Under the pieces are notes generated by a model. The model had not been told where the DNA came from. It did not search any database and saw only the letters and a list, made by a program, of their open reading frames with translations. From assembly GCF_900142525.1 (NCBI RefSeq), contig NZ_FRBD01000026.1, positions 1 through 39,061 on the forward strand: a DNA stretch of 39,061 bases, in the 5' to 3' direction. Position 1 is the stretch's first letter. Each line of letters opens with the position of its first letter. The position numbers and the translations under genes were made by a program. This stretch comes from Xylanibacter ruminicola (GTDB lineage: Bacteria; Bacteroidota; Bacteroidia; Bacteroidales; Bacteroidaceae). This document shows positions 31,718-39,061 of this stretch, piece after piece.

Positions 31718-32052
31718 GGTGTGCCCTGCACAGCCCTTATGGTCATACCGAGTCCATCGTTACCTTGATTCTTCCAGTTAATGAATAATAACACCAGTTG
31801 CTGCAGTCCAAATGCCTTCATATTCTGATGGTAGATGACATCTAGACAGAGGTCAAGCAGTTTTTTATCCTTTCCCGCATCGCCCTCCAGCAGACTGCGA
31901 ATGTTCAGTCTCAATTTGTCAAGTACCTGTTCGTCAACATATCCGTTCGAGTCGATCAGATCACGAAATAACTGGTACTGGTCAATAGTCTGAAGATGAG
32001 CCTCGCTCACTTCAATGGTCCTTGTTCCGGATGAATTAGATTGAATTCTCAT
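31708..32052 (-). CDS. Conserved-looking 114-aa protein of unknown function
   Basis: 114 aa from the ATG at 32052; the longer frame would overlap the end of the amidase-like gene. It has a short polar N-terminus, then helices (TIDQYQLFRDLIDS, VLDKLRLNIRSLLEG, KKLLDLCLDVIYHQNM, LQQLVLLFINWKNQ). No signal peptide or membrane helix is seen. I do not recognise the family. It lies 26 nt after the amidase-like gene and its last codons fall in the heptad tract before ygiQ, so it is part of the operon. Confidence 0.6.
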   Translation of the reverse strand: MRIQSNSSGTRTIEVSEAHLQTIDQYQLFRDLIDSNGYVDEQVLDKLRLNIRSLLEGDAGKDKKLLDLCLDVIYHQNMKAFGLQQLVLLFINWKNQGNDGLGMTIRAVQGTPFN

Positions 32053-32078
32053 AATTGGTTGTAAATTTTTAAGTGTTT

Positions 32079-35024
32079 TTATTGTGATTGTAGTAAAAAC
32101 TGTAGTAATCCGCGCATAATGTTGTTGCGCTTGGGTTCGTCTTTGATGCATTCAAGTGGGAATCCCATGGTGATTGCTTTATAGTCGGTGCCGCTATAGG
32201 CCACGCAGGCGCTATAGTCATCGGCATATTTCATTGCCGAGAATGCGGGGTATACAGGCTCAAGAATCTCTGGATAATGTGCCGCATAATGGCGCTCATT
32301 CAAATGGCGATAAAATGTGAATTCTGTACCTAATCCGCGAATAGAGTCACGCTGCAGACTATCCAAATCACGTCCGCTGAATTTTATCTTTAGTATATCC
32401 TCCAGATATCTGCGCTCAGCGGGCTCCTGCATGTCGGTTCCCAGATATGCTCCGCTAACCAGTAGTGCACCACCTTTCTTGGCAAACAGGCGGATGTGCT
32501 CTCTCATGATAGGTGTCATCACTTGATAAGGTACCAACGAGTATCCGTCTTTTCGTTGCAATCCCAATATCAAGTCCATCATTTCATATTTTTGTGGGTG
32601 CACATCGTTAAACTCTAATGCCTGCGATGAACAGCTAACCACACGATATTTATTTGCTGTGGCTATAGCCTGGGTATGGGTGCGGATGTAGTCGAAGTCG
32701 TTGCCGGCGATAAACTGTCCCATCAGTGAGTCGTTGGTAAATCCCAGTCCGTCGCGTCGCTCGCTTCCCATTTTTGACTTGTCGAATCCTGTTTGGTATC
32801 CTAGCCATCCTGCTGTACGTCCATAGGTTACGCCTGCATCTTCCTCTAAGTCAAAACCCTGACTTAGCTGATTGTCGATGACTGATGGTGATGCCAGTCT
32901 CTGGAATCCGTTAACCACAAGTACTGTTTTCTGAGCCTCTGGCACATCATAAACCGATACCACTTCAGTAGGAAAACTCTCGCCTCCATCGTTTACAGCT
33001 GTTAGTTTGAAACTGTATACTTTATCAGGCTCGACGGGGACTGTAATTGAGGTCTCGTTGCCACCTTTTATATAAGTTCCGTTGTCAAATCCACTACGTC
33101 CTGTAGCTGTATACAGCACATATCCTGTGGGCTTGGCTGTAGCCTCGAATTCGTCGTATACGGGGCGCCAGCAAATCTTTGCTTCTCCCTTGCCTGTTAG
33201 TTCAGCACTTACTCGGCATGGTGCCAATGGTTGCACAACATATTTCTTGTGGTGCATGTCGCAGATATATCTGAGCACTGCTTTATATATGCTGCGAGCT
33301 AGATCGAAGCGGAAGTTAGGATCTTGGCCCATCCTCATGTCTGCAAAGTTCTGATGACTCATCGTCTCCAGTATGGCACTTGGCACCATAGGACATCGTG
33401 TTTCTGAGTAATTGCGGTCGTACAGTTCACGTGTGGGCCAGCTACCATATTTCTTTGTGATGTCTACTGGGATAGAGAAGAGCAGTTCGTCGGCAAAGTC
33501 GCGTGATGCCAGGCGCGTCATTCCTGTTCCCAGTATAGAATCGTTCATTGTTGTGGTGCAAACCGCCAATGTGCCAGTATGACTCTTTCCGTCTTTGGTA
33601 TATCCGGCATCACTATGTATGGCTAGCGACAGCTCTATGGGTACATTTAATCCAGTGGTATCTGGCTCGTAGACAGAACCGCCAGCCAGATGGTTTGTCA
33701 TATAGCTGCGCACGTTGATGTCGTCGCCATAATCATCGGCACCGTTTTTGGTGCTGTATATCTCGTAAGGCATTCCTGCCCATTGAGCATAGTAACGCGC
33801 AGCCTCGAAGCATCGTGGTAGTCCGCTTGTTCCACAACCGCGGTCTATGTTTCCCATACCTCCACCAAAACGTACAGCATCGGCTGTTACCACACCGTGG
33901 TGATGCTTACTTAGATTTGACAGGGTTACACAGTTGCGAATGCTCTGTCCTTCATCAAAATAAAAGTTTCCCAAATATACCCATGTTTTCCCGCCCATCT
34001 GCTGGTTTACACGAAACTCTGTGGGCATTCCCTGATGCCACACCGTGTAGTGGGCATCGTCTATGCTTTTATCACACGTCTGGTAGCTTACGTATACAGC
34101 ATAATATCCACTCTCTGTGATGGCGGGTTTCCATACTATCTCACTCTGTCGCTGTACGTTGCTGGTAGTGTTAGCAATACGGGTACTGCCTTCATTAAAC
34201 GGATTCTCGCAATCAGTGTAAGGGCCAGGGTGAATAGCGAAGCCACACTCATTGCTATTCTCCCAAGGGTGGTTCCCGATGGTCTCGCTGTATCCGCTTT
34301 CTGGTCTGTCGTTGTCTACTATGAATTCATTTCTCTGCCAATCTCGTTCGCGTGGTGTAAATACCACTGCACCAGCATTTTGCAGCATTGGTATCAAGTA
34401 GGGCGTTACTATGGTTGGTGTAAACAGATCCTCACGAGTACCAAACAGCGGAGGTCTCTGAAATTTCCAAGTGCTGTCTTTTACATTGAAGTATCGTCCG
34501 TGACTTGCCCATAGCGAGATATGTCTGTTCTGTAGTCCATCGGTTATTTCAAAGGGTAGCGATACATTCTTCACCCATGGACGTCCGTGATAATCTATAT
34601 GCCCCCAGGTACGTGCTTTGTCCTTAGAATCTCTCAGTCTGTTTGGCACCAGCTGTCGCAGGTCCCATCCATTAGTGGTAATCTTCAGATCATATTCTTG
34701 CAGTGTATCTGGTAGCAGGTCTCCCACCTCTTGATAGATTGTTTCAGCCAGATCGTCGTTGAACAGCTGCTCGCCTAAATAATTGTTGGCGCTGATGTTA
34801 ACAATGCGCAACGAATCATTAACCACCAGAGTTTTCAGGTGGAAAGTTGAACGAATTTTCTGTTCGTCGGATTTGAAGTTGACGAAGTATCTGTCTATCT
34901 TTTCTTTAAGAGTTTTGTAGGGGTCTGGCGGTGTCTTTACCTTTACCTTTCGAGCTGAGTCTACAGGTATTGCTGTAAGCAAGGCACACAGAGCCAGAGG
35001 TATTATCACGCTACGTCGTTTCAT
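32079..35024 (-). CDS. Exported golvesin-like / amidase_3-like / FnIII protein
   Basis: A 981-aa protein. Signal peptide 1-23 (IPLALCALLTAIPVDS). A golvesin-C-like beta domain lies at about 285-390 (SGYYAVYVSYQTC, TEFRVNQQMGGKTWVYLG). An N-acetylmuramoyl-L-alanine-amidase-type segment follows at about 400-590, including LSLAIHSDAGYTKDG near 470 and a later ETMSHQNFADM, resembling the zinc His and catalytic Glu regions of amidase_3. A fibronectin-III-like domain is at about 600-690, then an about 290-residue C-terminal domain. Proteins of this layout are often labelled xanthan lyase by transfer, but what is seen suggests cell-wall hydrolysis. The start forms TAATG with the acyltransferase stop, a coupling overlap. 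Confidence 0.75.
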   Translation of the reverse strand: MKRRSVIIPLALCALLTAIPVDSARKVKVKTPPDPYKTLKEKIDRYFVNFKSDEQKIRSTFHLKTLVVNDSLRIVNISANNYLGEQLFNDDLAETIYQEVGDLLPDTLQEYDLKITTNGWDLRQLVPNRLRDSKDKARTWGHIDYHGRPWVKNVSLPFEITDGLQNRHISLWASHGRYFNVKDSTWKFQRPPLFGTREDLFTPTIVTPYLIPMLQNAGAVVFTPRERDWQRNEFIVDNDRPESGYSETIGNHPWENSNECGFAIHPGPYTDCENPFNEGSTRIANTTSNVQRQSEIVWKPAITESGYYAVYVSYQTCDKSIDDAHYTVWHQGMPTEFRVNQQMGGKTWVYLGNFYFDEGQSIRNCVTLSNLSKHHHGVVTADAVRFGGGMGNIDRGCGTSGLPRCFEAARYYAQWAGMPYEIYSTKNGADDYGDDINVRSYMTNHLAGGSVYEPDTTGLNVPIELSLAIHSDAGYTKDGKSHTGTLAVCTTTMNDSILGTGMTRLASRDFADELLFSIPVDITKKYGSWPTRELYDRNYSETRCPMVPSAILETMSHQNFADMRMGQDPNFRFDLARSIYKAVLRYICDMHHKKYVVQPLAPCRVSAELTGKGEAKICWRPVYDEFEATAKPTGYVLYTATGRSGFDNGTYIKGGNETSITVPVEPDKVYSFKLTAVNDGGESFPTEVVSVYDVPEAQKTVLVVNGFQRLASPSVIDNQLSQGFDLEEDAGVTYGRTAGWLGYQTGFDKSKMGSERRDGLGFTNDSLMGQFIAGNDFDYIRTHTQAIATANKYRVVSCSSQALEFNDVHPQKYEMMDLILGLQRKDGYSLVPYQVMTPIMREHIRLFAKKGGALLVSGAYLGTDMQEPAERRYLEDILKIKFSGRDLDSLQRDSIRGLGTEFTFYRHLNERHYAAHYPEILEPVYPAFSAMKYADDYSACVAYSGTDYKAITMGFPLECIKDEPKRNNIMRGLLQFLLQSQ

Positions 35025-35581
35025 TACTCAATGTCTCCTATTGCAAAGTTCTCAGGTTTTCGGCCTTTGAAGTCTTTGAAGTACAGCTTAATCTCCCTCA
35101 TGTCATCCTCGAGATTGCCAGTAGGGATGATAGTTTTGGTACATTGTATCAGTTTTCGCTCATAGTCAACACCATATAATAAAATAGGTATGCCTGCCTT
35201 GAGTGCGATGAAGTAGAAACCTTTTTTCCATTCTTCTACTCGCGAACGGGTTCCTTCGGGTGTGATACAGAGCTTAAACTGATCAACATTCTTTGCTGTC
35301 TCTGCCATCGCATCAGTCATGCTCATTTTCTTCTGACGGTACACAGGTATGCCTCCCATACTCTTAAAGATGGGGCCGAGGGGCCAGAAGAACCATTCCT
35401 TTTTCATCAGGAAATTAATCTTCATCCCCTCTGCACGGCTATACAACTGTCCCAACGCAAAATCCCAGTTACTGGTATGCGGCGCCAAACAGATAATGAA
35501 TTTCTCGGGGTGGGGCTGTGTTATTTCTTTTCTCCACCCCCATCGTTTGTATAGCAGCCAGCTACATAATTGTCTTAACAT
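35024..35581 (-). CDS. PlsC-type acyltransferase
   Basis: 185 aa from the ATG at 35581; a TTG two codons upstream abuts the previous stop. It has the glycerolipid acyltransferase motifs: block I HTSNWD (His-x4-Asp), a GGIPVYR phosphate-binding block and PEGTRSR block III. There is no evident long membrane helix besides the hydrophobic N-terminal region. It likely acylates lysophosphatidic acid or a related lipid at the inner membrane; small PlsC relatives in Bacteroidetes also serve ornithine or other lipids, so the acceptor is open. It sits in the operon right after the 88-aa gene. Confidence 0.85.
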   Translation of the reverse strand: MLRQLCSWLLYKRWGWRKEITQPHPEKFIICLAPHTSNWDFALGQLYSRAEGMKINFLMKKEWFFWPLGPIFKSMGGIPVYRQKKMSMTDAMAETAKNVDQFKLCITPEGTRSRVEEWKKGFYFIALKAGIPILLYGVDYERKLIQCTKTIIPTGNLEDDMREIKLYFKDFKGRKPENFAIGDIE

Positions 35582-35587
35582 GGGCAA

Positions 35588-35854
35588 TTATAGACTAATC
35601 TGGTCGGCTATCTCCTGAGCCTGCGAAATAAACTTGTCACGCAAGTCCTTATAATATGCCTGCTTCTTCATACCTGGTTCTGGGTGTGATATACGGCTCA
35701 CGAAGTCTTCACGCATGGTGAGAATCGAATTAATAAGTGCTTCATCATTTTCTGCATTTCTGTTGTTTCCATAAAGTGAAACAGCTACTGCATTTGCGAA
35801 CAACTGGTCGCTAACGGCATTAATTGCCTTTTTCAAACTTCTTTTATTCATCAT
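35588..35854 (-). CDS. 88-aa helical protein of unknown function
   Basis: 88 aa, first gene of the minus-strand cluster, with two tandem ATG codons at the start. It is predicted mainly helical and soluble (RSLKKAINAVSDQLFANAVA, NDEALINSILTMREDFVSRI, KDLRDKFISQAQEIADQI). No signal or catalytic motif is seen and I do not recognise the family. A promoter with matching -33 and -7 elements lies 53 nt upstream. The next gene starts within 6 nt of its stop. Confidence 0.65.
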   Translation of the reverse strand: MMNKRSLKKAINAVSDQLFANAVAVSLYGNNRNAENDEALINSILTMREDFVSRISHPEPGMKKQAYYKDLRDKFISQAQEIADQISL

Positions 35855-35906
35855 ACTCTTACTAATTTTAATCCTCGTAGGAGGGTGTTTTGTTATATTC
35901 AGTAAG

Positions 35907-35937
35907 CAAAGTTAGAAAAAAAAAACGAGATAACAAG
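35907..35937 (-). promoter_or_regulatory. Promoter of the eight-gene minus-strand cluster
   Basis: Minus strand CTTG (35937-35934), 19 nt, TAACTTTG (35914-35907). Start near 35901, leader about 47 nt. No other good TAnnTTTG was noticed before 26909, so the cluster may be one transcript. Confidence 0.7.
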
Positions 35938-35985
35938 TGTTTCGGCCAAAAAAAATATTAAAATGACGAAAATTGCATATTTTCT

Positions 35986-36018
35986 TTCGTATTTCTTACA
36001 AAAAATAGCTAATTTTGC
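35986..36018 (+). promoter_or_regulatory. Promoter of the PPi-phosphofructokinase gene
   Basis: TAATTTTG at 36011-36018, with TTCG at 35986-35989, 21 nt upstream. Start near 36025, leader about 37 nt to the ATG at 36062. It excludes the start at 35963. Confidence 0.7.
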
Positions 36019-36061
36019 GCCTCAGAAAACAATTAGTTCAATTTATAATTTAAAAAGTATT

Positions 36062-37699
36062 ATGGAAAAAAGTGCATTGCAGATGGCGAGAGCCGCTTAT
36101 CAGCCTAAGTTGCCTAAGGCGCTTCAGGGTGCAGTAAAAGTTAAGGAGGGTGCCGCTACTCAGAGTGTTGGCGACCAGGAGGAGATCAAGAAACTCTTCC
36201 CTAACACTTATGGTATGCCTATCGTAGAGTTTGAGCCTGCTACCGAGGCTAACAACACTAAGATGAACGTTGGTATCATCCTTTCTGGCGGTCAGGCTCC
36301 TGGCGGTCACAATGTGATTACTGGTCTTTTCGATCAGATAAAGAAGCTCAATCCAGAGAACCGTCTTTTCGGTTTTATCCTGGGCCCTGGCGGTCTGGTA
36401 GACCACAACTACATGGAGCTCACAGCTGACATCATCGATGAGTACCGCAATACCGGTGGTTTCGATATGATCGGTTCAGGTCGTACCAAGCTTGAGAAGG
36501 TTGATCAGTTCGAGAAGGGTTTGGAAATTATCCGCGAACTCAACATCAAGGCTATTGTTATTATCGGTGGTGACGATTCTAACACCAATGCTTGTGTTCT
36601 GGCTGAGTACTATGCTGCTAAGAACTACGGCGTACAGGTAATCGGTTGTCCTAAGACTATCGATGGTGACCTGAAGAACGATCAGATTGAGACTTCATTC
36701 GGTTTCGATACTGCTTGTAAGACATACTCTGAGCTCATTGGTAACATCGAGCGCGACTGTAACTCTGCCCGTAAGTACTGGCACTTCATCAAGGTGATGG
36801 GTCGTTCTGCTTCTCACATTGCTCTTGAGTGCGCTCTGCAGACTCAGCCAAATATCTGTCTTGTTTCTGAGGAAATCGAGCAGAAGGCTATGAGCCTCGA
36901 CGATATCGTTACTTACATTGCTAACACCGTATGCCTGCGTGCTGCAGACGGCAACAACTTCGGAACTGTTATCATCCCTGAGGGTGTTATCGAGTTCATC
37001 CCTGCCATCAAGAAGCTTATTGCTCAGCTCAACGACGTTCTCGCTATGCCTGAGGCAAAGAACCTCGACCGTCATGAGTCTATCGACTTCGTGAAGGCTC
37101 ACCTCACCGACGAAAACCTTGCTGTATTCAATAGTCTGCCTACAGGTGTTGCTCGTCAGCTTGCTCTTGACCGTGACCCTCATGGAAACGTACAGGTATC
37201 ACTCATTGAGACCGAGAAGCTTCTTTCTACCATGGTTGCTCAGAAACTCGAGAAGATGAAGAAGGAAGGTAAGTACACAGGTAAGTTCTCAGCTCAGCAC
37301 CACTTCTTCGGTTATGAGGGTCGTTGCGCAGCTCCATCTAACTTCGATGCTGACTATTGCTATGCTCTGGGTACTTCAGCTGCTCAGCTCATCGCTAATG
37401 GTAAGACTGGTTACATGGCAATCGTTAAGAACACAACCGCTCCTGCTGAGCAGTGGATTGCTGGTGGTGTGCCCATCACTATGATGATGAACATGGAAAA
37501 GCGTAATGGTGAGATGAAGCCTGTTATCCGCAAGGCTCTTGTTGAGCTCGAGGGTGCTCCATTCAAGGCATTTGCTGCACAGCGCGATCGCTGGGCTCGT
37601 GAGACAGCCTACGTATATCCTGGCCCAATCCAGTACTGGGGACCAACAGAGGTATGCGACCAGCCAACCCGTACCCTCGCTCTTGAGCAGGCTAAATAA
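36062..37699 (+). CDS. pfp: Pyrophosphate--fructose 6-phosphate 1-phosphotransferase
   Basis: 545 aa from the ATG at 36062. It is of the long (plant beta-like) PPi-PFK class. Diagnostic residues: GGDDSNTNA (Asp in place of the ATP-enzyme Gly) and PKTIDGD (Lys and Gly replacing PGTIDND), which together set PPi rather than ATP as phosphoryl donor. Also MGRSASHIALECALQ and the C-terminal FGYEGRCAAPSNFD. The reaction is reversible and saves ATP in glycolysis of anaerobes. Codon choice is strongly biased to a small set, suggesting high expression. The lysozyme gene starts 5 nt downstream. Confidence 0.95.
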   Translation: MEKSALQMARAAYQPKLPKALQGAVKVKEGAATQSVGDQEEIKKLFPNTYGMPIVEFEPATEANNTKMNVGIILSGGQAPGGHNVITGLFDQIKKLNPENRLFGFILGPGGLVDHNYMELTADIIDEYRNTGGFDMIGSGRTKLEKVDQFEKGLEIIRELNIKAIVIIGGDDSNTNACVLAEYYAAKNYGVQVIGCPKTIDGDLKNDQIETSFGFDTACKTYSELIGNIERDCNSARKYWHFIKVMGRSASHIALECALQTQPNICLVSEEIEQKAMSLDDIVTYIANTVCLRAADGNNFGTVIIPEGVIEFIPAIKKLIAQLNDVLAMPEAKNLDRHESIDFVKAHLTDENLAVFNSLPTGVARQLALDRDPHGNVQVSLIETEKLLSTMVAQKLEKMKKEGKYTGKFSAQHHFFGYEGRCAAPSNFDADYCYALGTSAAQLIANGKTGYMAIVKNTTAPAEQWIAGGVPITMMMNMEKRNGEMKPVIRKALVELEGAPFKAFAAQRDRWARETAYVYPGPIQYWGPTEVCDQPTRTLALEQAK

Positions 37700-37704
37700 A
37701 TTAG

Positions 37705-38607
37705 ATGAATAAACGACACGTAGTTCGCCGAAAAGGTATCGGCTCCACTCATACTTACCACGGCCCCGGACGCAGAAAACGTCCCGGAGTCGTGGTTCGA
37801 TTATTGCGTAGATTGCCTTCGTGGTCTTATTGGGTTGGTGGTGCTGCTGTCGTGGCCGTTTATTTGTATTTCTTCTACTATTTCTTCGTTGGTCCGTTCG
37901 GATTCCGTTGGCGTGCATTGTATGGCGACGTAAGTTATCCTGAGGGCTACGAGATTCACGGTATCGATATCTCCCATCATCAGGGCCGCATCGATTGGGA
38001 TGAGCTGAAGGATAACGGTCAGATTGACCATTGTCCTATACGCTTTGTTATGATCAAGGCTACCGAGGGAGCTACCCAGACCGATCGTAATTTTCGCGAC
38101 AACTTCTATCAGGCTCGCGAAAATGGTTTTACCCGTGGTGCTTATCATTTCTATAGTGTTCATACACCTGCTGAGCAACAGGCTTATCATTTTATTAAGA
38201 CCGTAGACCTGGAGAATGGCGATCTTCCGCCCGTGCTTGATGTTGAGCATAAACCTAAAGGTCAGACCGACGAGGAGTTTAAAGGCTCTGTATTGAAGTG
38301 GCTTCGGCTTGTGGAGCAGCACTATCGTGTAAAACCTATTATATATACCTATTTTAAATTTAAGACACGCTACTTGTCCGATCCCGTCTTCGATGAGTAT
38401 CCTTATTGGATAGCTCACTATTATGTTGACTCGCTTGAGTATCAGGGTCCGTGGAAGTTCTGGCAGCATACCGATGTGGGCCGTCTGCCCGGCATCAAGG
38501 GTAATGTTGATTTCAATATCTACAACGGTTCTTACTATGACCTACGCCAGATGACCATCGGTTCTCAAGAAACCATAGGCGAGAAAGCCTATCGCAAGGA
38601 CGATTGA
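37705..38607 (+). CDS. Membrane-anchored GH25 lysozyme-like protein
   Basis: A 300-aa protein. Basic cytoplasmic N-terminus (about 1-38), one membrane helix at about 41-62 (YWVGGAAVVAVYLYFFYYFF), then a GH25 domain from about 83. Active-site acids: Asp88 in HGIDISHHQG, Asp179 and Glu181 in PPVLDVEH; also RGAYHFYS and a C-terminal WQHTD, all family marks. It would cleave the muramyl bond of peptidoglycan on the periplasmic side. It follows pfp by 5 nt and is probably co-transcribed, although the functions are unrelated. The stop is followed by repeats of the adjacent mobile element. Confidence 0.92.
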   Translation: MNKRHVVRRKGIGSTHTYHGPGRRKRPGVVVRLLRRLPSWSYWVGGAAVVAVYLYFFYYFFVGPFGFRWRALYGDVSYPEGYEIHGIDISHHQGRIDWDELKDNGQIDHCPIRFVMIKATEGATQTDRNFRDNFYQARENGFTRGAYHFYSVHTPAEQQAYHFIKTVDLENGDLPPVLDVEHKPKGQTDEEFKGSVLKWLRLVEQHYRVKPIIYTYFKFKTRYLSDPVFDEYPYWIAHYYVDSLEYQGPWKFWQHTDVGRLPGIKGNVDFNIYNGSYYDLRQMTIGSQETIGEKAYRKDD

Positions 38608-38635
38608 ACGGCAATGGCTTTTTAGCTTCTAATGA

Positions 38636-38694
38636 TGTGCCATTGTTACAAATAACTTGTGCCAGTGTGCCACATTCGCAATTTCTTTGTGCCA
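38636..38694. repeat. Paired TGTGCCA direct repeats at a presumed IS end
   Basis: TGTGCCA starts at 38636, 38658, 38666 and 38688. The spacing 22-8-22 means a unit of about 30 nt, itself bounded by TGTGCCA, is present twice (20 of 29 positions equal). Ends with repeated transposase sites beginning with TG are common in insertion sequences. Confidence 0.65.
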
Positions 38695-38700
38695 TTTGTA

Positions 38701-38745
38701 CTTCCCTAGAAAAAGTTGAATGGTTTTTAACTTTTTCTAGGGAAG
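38701..38745. repeat. Perfect 17-bp inverted repeat
   Basis: CTTCCCTAGAAAAAGTT (38701-38717) and its exact complement (38729-38745), 11-nt loop. It may protect the transposase-like gene from outside transcription or be a binding site. A smaller hairpin AAAACGTT/AACGTTTT follows at about 38757-38784, just before the ATG. Confidence 0.9.
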
Positions 38746-38787
38746 TGTCTTACCCTGAAAAACGTTGAATCAAAAAAACGTTTTAAA

Positions 38788-39061
38788 ATGGAAAAAAACG
38801 AAGATTCAGATTTATTGGAGTTGCAAGAACTTGCATTGAGACACAAAGAATCCAAAAAGCAAAAAACTTTGGAGGAAAAACTAATGATTGTGAAAGCTCA
38901 TTTGTTAAATCATGTTCCAATTTCACAATTGAGTGCAGATTTTCATGTAAATAGACTAACTATTCGCAGATGGATTAGTACCTTTGCAGACGGAAAGGTA
39001 CCTGACAGAAGAAGTAAAGGAACCCCAGATGTTAAACTAAATCCGTCTAGTATGCCGAAGA
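38788..39061 (+). CDS. Transposase-like helix-turn-helix protein, 3' end outside the window
   Basis: An open frame of 91 codons from the ATG to the window edge. It has a charged helical N-terminus (LLELQELALRHKESKKQK) and a helix-turn-helix (EKLMIVKAHLL, then ISQLSADFHVNRLTIRRWIS at about 47-66), followed by a basic linker KVPDRRSKG. This is the layout of the DNA-binding start of many transposases. Codons are clearly more AT-rich (TTA, TTG, AAT, ATT) than in the neighbours, as expected for acquired DNA. The IS family cannot be told without the catalytic part. Confidence 0.6.
   Translation, partial: MEKNEDSDLLELQELALRHKESKKQKTLEEKLMIVKAHLLNHVPISQLSADFHVNRLTIRRWISTFADGKVPDRRSKGTPDVKLNPSSMPK

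Noticed and set aside
32079..32151. Longer start for the 114-aa protein overlapping the amidase-like gene
   Set aside because: The basic, low-complexity stretch fits the antiphase of the amidase end; the ATG at 32052 gives clean spacing.
35963..36061. 33-residue N-terminal extension of the PPi-phosphofructokinase
   Set aside because: It covers the promoter at 35986-36018 and lacks family similarity; the ATG at 36062 is preferred.
38612..38645. CAATGGC/GCCATTG as terminator of the lysozyme gene
   Set aside because: A 7-bp stem with a 20-nt loop and no T-run; the distal half is part of the TGTGCCA repeat.

Overview
The window looks like chromosomal DNA of a Bacteroidales bacterium, most probably a Prevotella-type member of the Prevotellaceae. 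The evidence is the repeated Bacteroidetes promoter signature (TTTG or TTG, 19-21 nt, then TAnnTTTG), poor Shine-Dalgarno sequences, an ATP synthase operon that begins with beta-epsilon, and the presence of both an ATP-type and a PPi-type phosphofructokinase. The genus is an inference from gene content and style, not from a marker gene. No tRNA, rRNA or CRISPR array was seen.

Layout. 1-464 is gene-free and holds iterated GTTGAC/TTTACTG repeats that resemble an insertion-sequence end. 465-6709 (+) carries a TerB-DnaJ protein, a solute-binding sensor kinase, an NhaD-type antiporter, PfkA and a Ttd14-like P-loop/CYTH protein. 6756-14395 (+) is the complete F1Fo ATP synthase operon atpD-C-(AtpI-like)-B-E-F-H-A-G; a 352-bp cassette with a four-helix-bundle ORF sits between atpH and atpA. 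A perfect 13-bp-stem terminator separates it from a bile-acid-type Na+ symporter (-). Next come a membrane SpoIIE-type phosphatase (-), a tiny transcription unit for a 32-aa peptide (+), an FAD oxidoreductase, a cytidylate-kinase-like protein, pheT and yebC (+), a small lipoprotein (-), then lepA and a Crp/Fnr regulator (+). 26909-35854 is a tight minus-strand cluster transcribed from about 35901: an 88-aa unknown, acyltransferase, golvesin/amidase-like exported protein, 114-aa unknown, YgiQ radical SAM, PP2C-like protein, RuvC and a tandem ABC ATPase. Divergent from it are PPi-phosphofructokinase and a membrane-anchored GH25 lysozyme. The right edge runs into the 5' part of an AT-rich transposase-like gene behind direct and inverted repeats.

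The most unusual feature is a family of 32-nt tracts built as 4 nt plus four 7-nt repeats. They occur as inverted pairs, around the four-helix-bundle ORF (11465-11816) and, with a different heptad, in frame inside the FAD oxidoreductase (18932-19051). They also occur singly after stop codons (8280-8311, 31686-31717). Two related 8-nt-period tracts lie at 19893-19932 and 23191-23222. These look like a small mobile or recombinogenic repeat class that settles at gene ends. The second notable item is the promoter / 32-aa ORF / terminator unit at 18037-18221.

Most of the window is housekeeping: glycolysis at two steps, ATP synthesis, translation (PheT, LepA, YebC), recombination (RuvC) and envelope work. 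Gene starts were re-chosen where the longest reading frame ran through a promoter or an upstream gene.
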